Assembly (NCBI RefSeq): GCF_900116645.1
Contig: NZ_FPBO01000002.1
Span: forward strand, 124,001-188,000
Source of the DNA: Pseudoduganella namucuonensis
GTDB taxonomy: Bacteria; Pseudomonadota; Gammaproteobacteria; Burkholderiales; Burkholderiaceae_D
Direction of reading: 5' to 3'
DNA length: 64,000 nucleotides
This document shows, piece by piece, positions 49,651 to 60,744 of the stretch. Within the stretch, counting starts at the first letter, position 1; each line of letters opens with the position of its first letter. Both the position numbers and the translations under genes were made by a program. A model generated the notes under the pieces. It saw only the letters and a list, made by a program, of their open reading frames with translations. It did not search any database and had not been told where the DNA came from.

Positions 49651-51288
49651 TTAGCGGCCAAGGCGGACTTGCGCGCCTTCGCGCAGATCCGTCAATGTGT
49701 GTCCGAACATGGTGGTTTTCAACTCGGCGACCTTGTTGCCGGCCCTGTCGTGCAGGGGCTGGCTGGTGCCGGCCTTGGTGTGCAGCGTGCGCGTCTCGCC
49801 CTCCACCGTGACCTGCACCTTGCGCGTGCGCCCGGCGGCCAGCGCCAGGCCGCCCGCCAGCGCCAGCAGGGCCGCGATGCCGCCCAGCAGGGCCATCAGC
49901 GGCGCCAGGCCGTAGCGCATGCGCACCTCCAGCGGCAGCACGGCGCGCGAGCCCTGGACCTGGCTGGGCGGGGTGAAGATGTCGGGCAGCGGATCGCCGG
50001 GGAACAGCGCGGCCATGCGCTGGCGGAAGGCCTGCGACAGTTCGAGTTTCTGTTCGCTCAGCTGCAGCTCGATGGCGCCGGGCAGCACGGCGGCCGAACC
50101 GGCGGCCTTCACGGCTTCCAGCGACCATTTGCCCGGCAGGTGCGCCACCGGCAGCTGCATGGACGAGGACAGCGGCTGCGACTTGCCGGGGGCCAGTCCG
50201 TCCACCGTGTCCGCGCCGAGCCGGATGGGCGTGCGCGCGCCCGCCAGCACCGAGCGCGCCTCGATGCGCGCGCTGGTGATGGTGTAGGGATAGATCGTGT
50301 TTTCGAGGCGCCAGCCGATGCGCGCCGCGTGCGTGGCCGGCTGGCCGGAGCTAGTGCCGATATTCGCGCCGGTATTCGCGCCGCCATCGGCGCCGGCGCC
50401 GCTGGCTGGCGCCGCGGCGGCGGCGGTCGCGCCGGCGTCGATGTCGGCGCGTAGCGTGCCGTTGGGCTGGGTGCTGAAGGCGACGCCGGGCACGTTCTCC
50501 ACCTTCACTGGCAGCAGGCGCACGGTGTCCTGGTCCAGCGGCTTGAGGCGCGCGGGCGGTTCGGTGATCACCTTTTGCAGGCGCCCGGAGCGCATCAGCG
50601 CGTCCAGCTCGCGCGCGCCCTCGTCCTTGATGGCGAACACGTAGATCATCAGGCCGTTGGCGCTGTAGCGGCCGCGCACCGGCATGTGCAGCGGGAAGGC
50701 CAACGCCTTCTTGATGTCGCCGCCGTGGTGTATCAGTTCGTAGAATTCGCGGTTGCGCTGGGCGGTGGCCTGGTCGTTGTTCGGACTGTTCTTGTTGTTG
50801 GTGAATAGCCAGATCAAGCCCGGCTTGCCGCCCAGGGCGGTGCCCATGGCGACGCCGACTGCCTCGCCCAGGTCGGTGTCGGCCAGGGCGCCGCCGGGCT
50901 TTTTCGCCGTGGCCAGCGCGGCCAGCGCGGAGGCGACGGCGGCGCGGGGCGACTTGTCGTCCACCTGGGCCGCCAGCAGCGCCTTCGGCGACGGCGCGCC
51001 GGGCTGGCTCTGGTTGAAGGACGCCAGCACCAACGCGTCGCCCGGCCGCACGGCGGCCAGCACCACCTCCGCCACCAGCGCCTTGTACTGCGACGCGGGG
51101 TCGGTGTAGAAGGGCTCCATCCAGCCGGAGTTCTGGACCAGGAAGACGTGGGAGGCGGCGGAAGCGGCAATCGGTGCGCATGTCAAGATGACGCCAGCGA
51201 GCAGCTCCGAACCCAAGCGAAGGCAGGGGTCAGACCCGATGGGTCTGACCCCGGGTTCCGCCTGTGGTCTTAACGACGCCCGCGTCAC
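49651..51288 (-). CDS. Exported membrane-anchored vWA-like protein
   Basis: A 545-residue protein read from a GTG at 51288, which overlaps the upstream stop in GTGA and has GGAGG in front. A hydrophobic signal (LGSELLAGVILTCAPIAASAAS) is followed by a vWA-like domain: VFLVQNSGWMEPF at the place of the usual DxSxS metal motif, then PGDALVLASFNQS and LIWLFTNNKNS. The first Asp of the metal site is Gln here, so metal binding may be lost. A beta-rich region, one TM helix (about 475-497, LMALLGGIAALLALAGGLALAA) and a short FHA- or SpoVM-like tail follow; I do not recognise the tail. The N-terminal 24 residues are partly encoded by a dispersed inverted repeat. Confidence 0.75.
   Translation of the reverse strand: MTRASLRPQAEPGVRPIGSDPCLRLGSELLAGVILTCAPIAASAASHVFLVQNSGWMEPFYTDPASQYKALVAEVVLAAVRPGDALVLASFNQSQPGAPSPKALLAAQVDDKSPRAAVASALAALATAKKPGGALADTDLGEAVGVAMGTALGGKPGLIWLFTNNKNSPNNDQATAQRNREFYELIHHGGDIKKALAFPLHMPVRGRYSANGLMIYVFAIKDEGARELDALMRSGRLQKVITEPPARLKPLDQDTVRLLPVKVENVPGVAFSTQPNGTLRADIDAGATAAAAAPASGAGADGGANTGANIGTSSGQPATHAARIGWRLENTIYPYTITSARIEARSVLAGARTPIRLGADTVDGLAPGKSQPLSSSMQLPVAHLPGKWSLEAVKAAGSAAVLPGAIELQLSEQKLELSQAFRQRMAALFPGDPLPDIFTPPSQVQGSRAVLPLEVRMRYGLAPLMALLGGIAALLALAGGLALAAGRTRKVQVTVEGETRTLHTKAGTSQPLHDRAGNKVAELKTTMFGHTLTDLREGAQVRLGR
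51226..51252. repeat. Perfect inverted repeat GGGGTCAGACCC within the N-terminal codons of the vWA-like gene
   Basis: GGGGTCAGACCC, three bases, GGGTCTGACCCC: 12-base arms with no mismatch. It encodes PGVRPIGSDP between the GTG start and the signal sequence. A related repeat (GGGGACAGACCC) occurs near 63.5 kb. Repeats of this kind are, as I recall, widely dispersed in related genomes. Confidence 0.8.
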
Positions 51289-52883
51289 GATTGCGCCTCC
51301 AGCCGCCAGCCGCGCATCTCGTTCCAGCTGGGATGGTGCAGCCACAGGCAGTTGTCGTACACGAAGGGCTGGCAGTCGCCGGGCCGCTTCAGCCGCACCG
51401 CCTCGTCCAGGATCACGTTGCGCTGTCCCACCCACTCGATCAGCGTGCGCGGCAGGGTGGCCTCCTCCAGCGCCGCCTCGGCCTTGCCGGAATAGGCCTG
51501 CATGCGCAGCACCAGCCCGGTGGGCTGCTCGCGCGTGCCGCTCACGTTTTCCAGCAGCGGCAGCACCATGTCGTCGCCGCGCGCCTGGTCCTCCACGTTT
51601 TCCACGTCCCACGGCTCGTTCTTGACCTGGTGGCCGCGCCGGAACAGCAGCGTGCCCAGGCCCAGACGCGCGCCGTTCAGCGGCTGCAACTGCGCGCGTT
51701 CCGTGCCCAGTTCGCGGAAGGAATAGGCCTGGCCGTCATGGCCGATCTGCCACAGGCGCCCGTCGCGGCTGCGCACCGGGCCGCCGAAGCCCAGCCGGGG
51801 CGTCCATCCCGCCGGCCAAGGCAGCCAGCGCGGCGCCGCGCCGGGACGCCAATACAGTTCGCCCAGCTCGTGCAGCCAGATCAATTTGCCGTCGTAACTG
51901 AATGGACGGGACCAGCCGGCGGCGGGGATGCCCCAGCCGGTCCCGTCGGGGTCCGGGATGCCGTCGTCCGCCACGATCTCCAGGGTTTCGCTATCGGCCC
52001 CGTCGGCGTCGGCGGTCCACAGCCGCACGCCGGTGGCGGCGGCGATCAGGCAGGCGACGCGCCGTCCCACCATGCCGGGCGCGCTGGCCAGGCGCGCGGG
52101 CAGCACCATCTCCGTCCGGTAGCTTTCGCTGACGGGATTCATCACCAGCCGCACCAGTCCCTGCGCGGTCGGCACCATGCCCACCTCGCCGCGCCGCGCG
52201 TCCGCACGGCCCGGCAACCAGGCGTAGGCCGACGCGTGGAAGGACAAATCCGCCGCGCCGTCCTCGGCCGCCATCACGTGCCAGCGCGCGGCCACGGGGT
52301 CCCAGTACTGCAGCACGTTGCGGGTGTAGGCCAGCGCCAGCAGGCGCTGCGCGGCGAAGCCGAAATAGGAGGCGGCGAACACGCACACGGCGTTCGGCGG
52401 CGCGGGAATCTTCAAGTCCGGCACCCCCACCGCCGGTTCGGGCGCGCGCGTTTCCAGCGTGGCGGCCAGCGGCAACGCGGTGACCGGCAATCCCAGTGGC
52501 ACATGGCGCGGCAGCGGCGACTCGTCCACCGGCAGCGGCGCGCTGCTCGGTCCCCACCACGAGGGCAGGCGGCGCGCGGGCGGCGCGCACACGTGCAGGG
52601 CCGCGCCGCACTCGGGGCAGAACGCGAAACCCTGGGGATAGATGGCGGCGTGCGCGCACGAGGTGGTTGGCGGGGGCGGCAGCGACGCGCCCAGCACCCG
52701 CGCCACGTCCGGCAGGCGGCTGCGCGCCTGGGCCTGCCAGTCGATGCGGCTCAGACCCTGGCCGGACGCCAGCTCGAATTGTCCACTCGCTTCATCCTCC
52801 AGCCAGACGCTGTCGGGAGTCTCCCACCTGTATGCCATGTATGCACTCGAATCGATACGCTTGCGGTACCCGAGCTCCACCAT
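51285..52883 (-). CDS. Zinc-ribbon protein with propeller-like C-terminal region
   Basis: This 532-residue cytoplasmic protein starts at ATG 52883 or at 52838 (MAYRWETPDS); neither has a strong ribosome site. A zinc ribbon lies at C76/C89/C92/C99 (FCPECG), and a Pro-rich linker follows. The rest is rich in short strands with repeated Trp and Gly (GKLIWLHELGELYWR, GRLWQIGHDGQAYSF, CLWLHHPSWNE), resembling a beta-propeller. It is the first gene of the minus-strand tubulin-like operon and overlaps the vWA-like gene. The zinc ribbon matches the one in the membrane protein at the other end of the operon. Family not recognised. Confidence 0.7.
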   Translation of the reverse strand: MVELGYRKRIDSSAYMAYRWETPDSVWLEDEASGQFELASGQGLSRIDWQAQARSRLPDVARVLGASLPPPPTTSCAHAAIYPQGFAFCPECGAALHVCAPPARRLPSWWGPSSAPLPVDESPLPRHVPLGLPVTALPLAATLETRAPEPAVGVPDLKIPAPPNAVCVFAASYFGFAAQRLLALAYTRNVLQYWDPVAARWHVMAAEDGAADLSFHASAYAWLPGRADARRGEVGMVPTAQGLVRLVMNPVSESYRTEMVLPARLASAPGMVGRRVACLIAAATGVRLWTADADGADSETLEIVADDGIPDPDGTGWGIPAAGWSRPFSYDGKLIWLHELGELYWRPGAAPRWLPWPAGWTPRLGFGGPVRSRDGRLWQIGHDGQAYSFRELGTERAQLQPLNGARLGLGTLLFRRGHQVKNEPWDVENVEDQARGDDMVLPLLENVSGTREQPTGLVLRMQAYSGKAEAALEEATLPRTLIEWVGQRNVILDEAVRLKRPGDCQPFVYDNCLWLHHPSWNEMRGWRLEAQS

Positions 52884-53087
52884 GGCGAGCTCAAGTTGTT
52901 CTTTGCATCATAACGCAGCCCCCCGGGATTAGGGCCGCGCACAGAAAAAAATACCCGTCGAGCGGGCCATGGCGCACCTCTGATATGCGTCAAACGCGCC
53001 CAGGGGGCGAAGCCTAAGCTGAACTGGCCAAAGCTGCTCGGGCCCCGGCGTGAAGCCCATGCGTTCCCACTCTTCGAAAGGACGGCC

Positions 53088-54335
53088 ATGCCTGCACACA
53101 TCATCATTCGCGACGGCAACCCCTACTGGTGGGACAGCACGGACATCTGGGTGGTGCCGGGCACCGATCCCAACGGCCCACCCGGAACGCCCGTGGCCGG
53201 CGGGCCCGCCTACCTGTGGGCGCACGTGGCCAACACCGGCACCATCAACGCCTCCGGCACGCGCATCGATTTCTACTGGGCCGACCCGTCCGGCCAGATC
53301 ACCACCAGCACCGCGCACGCGATCGGTTCGGCCTTCGTCGACCTGGACACCAACCCCGCCGGGCAGGACGTGCTGTGCCTGGTGCCGTGGGTGCCGGTGA
53401 TCGTCAACGGCGGCCACGAGTGCCTGCTGGCCGTGGCGCACGGCCCCGGCGACACCAATCCGATCCCCGATCCGCTGCCCGGCGCCTACCAGTTCGACCC
53501 GCCCTCGCACGACCAGATCGCGCAGCGCAACATCGAGGTGGCCGACGCGCGCAGGCTGGCGCAGGCCTTCGTGATCTCGGTGCACGCCTTGCCCCGCGAG
53601 GACAAGGTGGCCGAACTGGCGCTGGAATACGGCGGCGAACTGGACGACCGCCAGATGGCCTTGCTGGGATTGTGCGGGCTGCGGCCGGCGCAGGGCCGGC
53701 CCGTGCGGGCGCGCCTGAGCCTGGAGCCGCTGTGCGGCGGCTACACGCATCCGGGCCAGCAGGACGCCCCGCCCGGCGGCCACCCGCCGCAGACCTCGCC
53801 GGCGGACGCGGACGAGAAGGTGCTGGCCGTCAGCGTCGCCAAGAGCTACCCGGCCGAAGGGGCGCAGGGCGCGGCCGGCAACGCCAAGACCAAGGCCGGC
53901 AAGAAGCGGGCGGACGAGAAGCGGGAGGCCGCCGCCGATGCCGGCGCCGCCGCGCGACGGTCCGTCGCGACGGGCGAGCCGGGCATCAGCGAAGACGACG
54001 CCGGCGCCGCGAAGCCGACCGGCCCCACGGGTGGCGCGGCGGCGGGGGACGAGGCCGGCGGCGACCTGATGTCGCTGCAGGCGGAAGGAACGGGTGCGAG
54101 CACGGGTACTGGCGCTGGCACCGGCGCCGGCTCCAGCGCGGGCACGGGCGCCGGCGGGCATCTGACGGTGCGGGTGCCGCGCGGCACCTCGGCCGCCGCC
54201 TACCTGGCGCTGGACGCGGACGGCCTGAGGGAAGGCGAATACCAACTGCTGCGCGTGATCGAGCGCGGCAAGGGCAAGGTCCTGGGCGGCGTCAGCTACG
54301 TCGTGATCCGCGCCTGTGAAGGGGAAACCAAATGA
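53088..54335 (+). CDS. Unrecognised protein with possible Ig-like domain and Gly/Ala/Thr-rich linker
   Basis: This 415-residue protein has no signal peptide and AAAGGA as a fair ribosome site. The N-terminal half (about 40-130, AYLWAHVANTGTINASGTRIDFYWADPSG) looks like a CARDB/Ig-type beta-sandwich. Residues about 240-360 are low-complexity, with Lys/Ala and then alternating GTGAGTGAG. The C-terminal 55 residues form a small beta-rich domain (LTVRVPRGTSAAAYLALDADGLREGEYQLL). It is divergent from the tubulin-like operon and overlaps the next gene by four bases; it is probably part of the same system. Confidence 0.7.
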   Translation: MPAHIIIRDGNPYWWDSTDIWVVPGTDPNGPPGTPVAGGPAYLWAHVANTGTINASGTRIDFYWADPSGQITTSTAHAIGSAFVDLDTNPAGQDVLCLVPWVPVIVNGGHECLLAVAHGPGDTNPIPDPLPGAYQFDPPSHDQIAQRNIEVADARRLAQAFVISVHALPREDKVAELALEYGGELDDRQMALLGLCGLRPAQGRPVRARLSLEPLCGGYTHPGQQDAPPGGHPPQTSPADADEKVLAVSVAKSYPAEGAQGAAGNAKTKAGKKRADEKREAAADAGAAARRSVATGEPGISEDDAGAAKPTGPTGGAAAGDEAGGDLMSLQAEGTGASTGTGAGTGAGSSAGTGAGGHLTVRVPRGTSAAAYLALDADGLREGEYQLLRVIERGKGKVLGGVSYVVIRACEGETK

Positions 54336-55834
54336 GCGCCACTCCACTCCAGGTGCTGACGCGCCCGTTCGCGGTCGAGCCGGTCACCAGCATCATGCTG
54401 CCGGACGGCGTTTTCGACAACGCCATCCACAACCTGCGCATCAGCGCCCACATCACCAACATGTCCGCCAGCGCGCTGACCAACGTGACGGTGTGGCTGG
54501 AAAGCGTGGGCGACCCCGGCATCGCGCCGGTGGCGCGCACCTTCCACTTCGCCACCATCCCGGCCGGCGCGGCCATGCTGGTCAGCTGGGACGCCAATTT
54601 CCAGCACGCCAGCCCGGGCAAGCCGCTGGTCAGCATCCTGGCGCGCGCGGACGGCTACGAGTCGCGCCGCTCGATCCAGCGGATCTTCGTGTCCGAGACC
54701 CGCTTCGACGCGCCCAGCAACACCTACACCTGCACCGTGCCCGAGGGCACGCTGACGGTGTCCGGCCTGCGCGGCCACCTGCCCGGCAAGCGCTGGGGCC
54801 AGCCGGGGCCGGACAAGGAGTGCCGCTGCCCGCCGGGCGGCGGCCCCATCGTGCCCACCGGCCTGACGATGGCGTGGGCGCCCAATCCCGCCTTCGTCGG
54901 CCTGCACGGCGAGCTGCCGTTCGCCGACCCGTGGTGGAAGATCCTGGCCATCATCGTCGCCATCATCGCGGCGCTGGTGGCCATCATCGCGGCGGCGCTG
55001 GGCGCGGGGGCGGCCAACTTCAGCGTGGGCGGCGGTTTCGACGAGAACGAGCCCAGCGTCACCTGTTGCTCGCTGGAGGGCGCGGCGGCCGGCGAGCCGG
55101 AGTTCACGGTGGCCGGGGTGGCATCGGCCATCGCCTCCGGCGCCATCGCCGTGGCCTGCTCGGACGCGGCCGACCCGTTCTGGCGCGGCCAGGAGGCCAC
55201 GCCGCCGCCGCCCGGCGTGCTGACGGTGGCCGAGCGCGTGGTGGCCGAGTGGGTGATGCTGGACCCGCCCAACGCGGGCGAGCCCTACGCCACCGACGTC
55301 AAGTGGACCTACCAGCGCACCACCACCGGCGGCGGCACCCTCGGCTACAGCGTGTCCGAGATCCAGACCAATGTGCACACGGCCGGGCCGGTCGAGGTGG
55401 AGGCGCCGCAGGTGGTGCAGGCGTTCAGCCCGCTGAGGGTGCGCGCCAAGTTCCACCGCGACGACGACACCCTGTTCCACGGCACGGACCTGTACAGCTT
55501 CGCCATCTTCCAGGCGCCGCAGGGCTTGAATTTCGTGGTGCCGCTGACGGACGACGGCTTGGGTTTCGATCCCGGCGCCAACGACGGCGTGTACGCGGGC
55601 AGCCTGCCGCTGGAGCGGGCCTACCGCATCCTGCTCAAGTTCAAGCAAACCATTTACGGGATGTGGCGCGTGTTCCTGTTCGCGCAGGACGTGAACCTGA
55701 CGGCGCCGGGCACGCCGCCGGAGATCGCCGCGCAAACCATAGGCGGCTTCTTCGTGGCCAGCGCGGTGGAGATCACCTTCGACGACAGCCTGCCCTGCCC
55801 GCTCAAGGCGCAGGCGGCGATCATGGTGGTGTAG
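54332..55834 (+). CDS. Large protein with central TM segment and choice-of-anchor-like C-terminal region
   Basis: This 500-residue protein has an N-terminal beta-sandwich-like region (20-130), a Cys pair (CRCPPGGG), one very hydrophobic segment (about 205-230, WWKILAIIVAIIAALVAIIAAAL) and a second half containing LTDDGLGFDPGANDGVYAGSLPLE. That last segment resembles the Asp-rich turn of choice-of-anchor X-type domains. Without a signal peptide the topology is unclear. It overlaps the preceding gene and ends just before a large palindromic element. Function unknown; a structural or surface partner of the tubulin-like system is a guess from position. Confidence 0.7.
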   Translation: MSATPLQVLTRPFAVEPVTSIMLPDGVFDNAIHNLRISAHITNMSASALTNVTVWLESVGDPGIAPVARTFHFATIPAGAAMLVSWDANFQHASPGKPLVSILARADGYESRRSIQRIFVSETRFDAPSNTYTCTVPEGTLTVSGLRGHLPGKRWGQPGPDKECRCPPGGGPIVPTGLTMAWAPNPAFVGLHGELPFADPWWKILAIIVAIIAALVAIIAAALGAGAANFSVGGGFDENEPSVTCCSLEGAAAGEPEFTVAGVASAIASGAIAVACSDAADPFWRGQEATPPPPGVLTVAERVVAEWVMLDPPNAGEPYATDVKWTYQRTTTGGGTLGYSVSEIQTNVHTAGPVEVEAPQVVQAFSPLRVRAKFHRDDDTLFHGTDLYSFAIFQAPQGLNFVVPLTDDGLGFDPGANDGVYAGSLPLERAYRILLKFKQTIYGMWRVFLFAQDVNLTAPGTPPEIAAQTIGGFFVASAVEITFDDSLPCPLKAQAAIMVV

Positions 55835-55848
55835 CCCATTATAATAAG

Positions 55849-55967
55849 AGGGGCCTCGAAAACCGTAGCGAGCGGCGCAAGTTTCGTCCGAGAAGCGCAA
55901 CCGTACGAAGGTACGGTGAGCATCGCAGGGCGAAAGTCGCGCCGCGCAGTAGGTTTGCGAGGCCCCT
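55849..55967. repeat. Nested palindromic element of about 120 bp between convergent genes
   Basis: Outer arms AGGGGCCTCG (55849-55858) and CGAGGCCCCT (55958-55967) extend with AAACC/GGTTT. A second stem pairs GCGGCGC...TTTCGTCC with GGGCGAAAGTC-GCGCCGC, and the centre has ACCGTAC-GAAG-GTACGGT. The whole can fold into one long three-tier hairpin. The right arm overlaps the stop codon of the minus-strand gene. It may be a two-way terminator, a structured RNA or a dispersed repeat. Confidence 0.75.
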
Positions 55968-56424
55968 AATCGTCGCTGACGATTTTCTTGGGGGGAGGCG
56001 CCGGGGCCCAGCGGATGACCTCCTCGGTCGGCGCCGTGTCCAGCGCGTCCGACTGTTCCAGCCAGCGCTGCAGGGTCTCCATGCGGCGGATGGTGATGCC
56101 CTTGCTGTTGATGTAGCCCACCTGCTCGAAGTTCTCCGGCTTGCTGATCATCTTGGAGGTGGTCGGCAGGTTGTCCAGCAGGCGCTCGAAGGCCTTGCGC
56201 GCCTTGTGCTCCCACTTGGCCAGCGTGGGCTCGGCGAAGCGGTTGCTTTCGTAGTAGATCGTCAACGTGCGGTCGTGGTTGCCGAAGCCGACGATGGCCG
56301 CGCCCTTGCGGACGGTTTGCAACACATCGTCCTTGATGGCGGCCGTCGGCACGAACAGCGCGGCCCGTCCGTCGGCATCGTCAGGACGCTCCAGTGGCAG
56401 ATCCTGCCCCTTCATTACACTCAT
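55966..56424 (-). CDS. Conserved-looking hypothetical protein
   Basis: This 152-residue cytoplasmic protein starts at 56424 (MSVMKGQDLPLE) because GGGAGG sits at ideal distance; the open frame runs 52 codons further but lacks a ribosome site. Mixed alpha/beta content is suggested (GAAIVGFGNHDRTLTIYYES, WEHKARKAFERLLDNLP) with a Pro-rich end. No domain is recognised. Its stop lies inside the palindromic element, and it is divergent from the peptidase-like gene. Confidence 0.65.
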   Translation of the reverse strand: MSVMKGQDLPLERPDDADGRAALFVPTAAIKDDVLQTVRKGAAIVGFGNHDRTLTIYYESNRFAEPTLAKWEHKARKAFERLLDNLPTTSKMISKPENFEQVGYINSKGITIRRMETLQRWLEQSDALDTAPTEEVIRWAPAPPPKKIVSDD

Positions 56425-56541
56425 TCCCGCCTCCCGACCAGTAATGTTGCGCCAAATCTGTAAAGTTGCCGTTCGGCTATATTGAGTCGATTCTACAGCG
56501 GCCCCTCCCCCGAGACAAGAAATATGCATGCGCGCGGCCCG

Positions 56542-56547
56542 TATAAT
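56542..56547 (+). promoter_or_regulatory. -10 element of the peptidase-like gene
   Basis: TATAAT lies 32 bases before the ATG at 56579, giving a short leader. No strong -35 is seen at 17 bases. Confidence 0.4.
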
Positions 56548-56578
56548 GCACAATGGTTCCAACAAGCATCTCTTTCCC

Positions 56579-57643
56579 ATGACAATCGCCCCCCACTCCA
56601 GCCCAGGCGCCGGCCCCTACGGCGCCATTCCCGGCCACGCCGTGGACACCGCCGCGCGCGACGTGGGCGACCTGCTGGCCATGGCCATCGAACACACGCC
56701 GGCGCAACAGGCGCTGGTGGTGTACGACCGCCGCTGCGACCTGAACCTGGCGCTCACCGAGGCCTACCGCCGCGCCCTGCCCGGCGCCGTCTTCATCGAC
56801 TTCGACAGCGTGACGCCGGAACAGGTGCTGGCCGCCTTCGCCACCCTGGCCGCGCGCGACCTGGTGGTGCTGATCCAGTCCACCAGCTTCCGGCTGGAGG
56901 CCTTCCGCCTGCGCATCGAACTGTTCAAGCGCGGCCTGAAGGTGATCGAGCACGTGCACCTGTCGCGCATGCCCGGCGCCCAGGGCCTGCACTACCTCAA
57001 CGCGCTGGCCTACGACCCCGCCTATTACCGCGGCGTGGGCCGCAAGCTCAAGGAGCGCATCGACCGCGCGCGCGGCGCCACCGTGGACAGCGGCGAGGGC
57101 GCGCTGCTGACCTTCGGCTCGCCGCTGGAGCCGGCCAAGCTCAATATCGGCGACTACAGCGGCATGAACAACGTCGGCGGCCAGTTCCCCATCGGCGAGG
57201 TGTTCACCGAGGCGCGCGACCTGGAGGCGGTGGGCGGCCGCGTGCGCATCTTCGTGTTCGGCGACACCCAGTTCCTGGTCAACCACCCGGAAAAACCGAT
57301 CACGATGATCGTCGAACAGGGCCGCGTCACCGGCGCCATCGATTCCACACCCGCCTTCGACAACATGCTCGAGATCATCCGCGCGCACGAGGGCGAGGTG
57401 TGGCTGCGCGAACTGGGCTTCGGCATGAACCGCGCCTTCTCGCGCCACAACATGGTGAACGACATCGGCACCTTCGAGCGCATGTGCGGCATCCACCTGT
57501 CGCTGGGCGCCAAGCACGGGCAGTACCAGAAACCGCAATTCAAGCGCAAGGACGCGCGCTACCACGTGGACGTGTTCGCCGTGACGGAGGCGGTGTACCT
57601 CGACGACGAGGCCGTGTACAGGGACGGCGCCTGGCGGGTGTAG
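56579..57643 (+). CDS. Aminopeptidase T-like (M29 family-like) protein
   Basis: This 354-residue protein is read from ATG 56579 (MTIAPHSS), just behind a TATAAT; an ATG 17 codons earlier precedes or overlaps that promoter and is less likely. The C-terminal half has blocks resembling thermophilic-type M29 metallopeptidases: NNVGGQFPIGEVFTEARDL, ELGFGMNRAFSRH, GIHLSLGAKH and RYHVDVFAV (HxD). The usual acidic DEK block is replaced by DIGTFERM, so metal ligands are altered. It could be a divergent or inactive family member. The N-terminal half is a Rossmann-like domain. Substrate unknown. Confidence 0.65.
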   Translation: MTIAPHSSPGAGPYGAIPGHAVDTAARDVGDLLAMAIEHTPAQQALVVYDRRCDLNLALTEAYRRALPGAVFIDFDSVTPEQVLAAFATLAARDLVVLIQSTSFRLEAFRLRIELFKRGLKVIEHVHLSRMPGAQGLHYLNALAYDPAYYRGVGRKLKERIDRARGATVDSGEGALLTFGSPLEPAKLNIGDYSGMNNVGGQFPIGEVFTEARDLEAVGGRVRIFVFGDTQFLVNHPEKPITMIVEQGRVTGAIDSTPAFDNMLEIIRAHEGEVWLRELGFGMNRAFSRHNMVNDIGTFERMCGIHLSLGAKHGQYQKPQFKRKDARYHVDVFAVTEAVYLDDEAVYRDGAWRV

Positions 57644-57686
57644 CACCGCCGCGCCGGGCCGGCCGCCAGAGAGAGGGAGGAATCAT

Positions 57687-60728
<3,042 letters not shown>

Positions 60729-60744
60729 GTCGCCAGGCGCCGGC

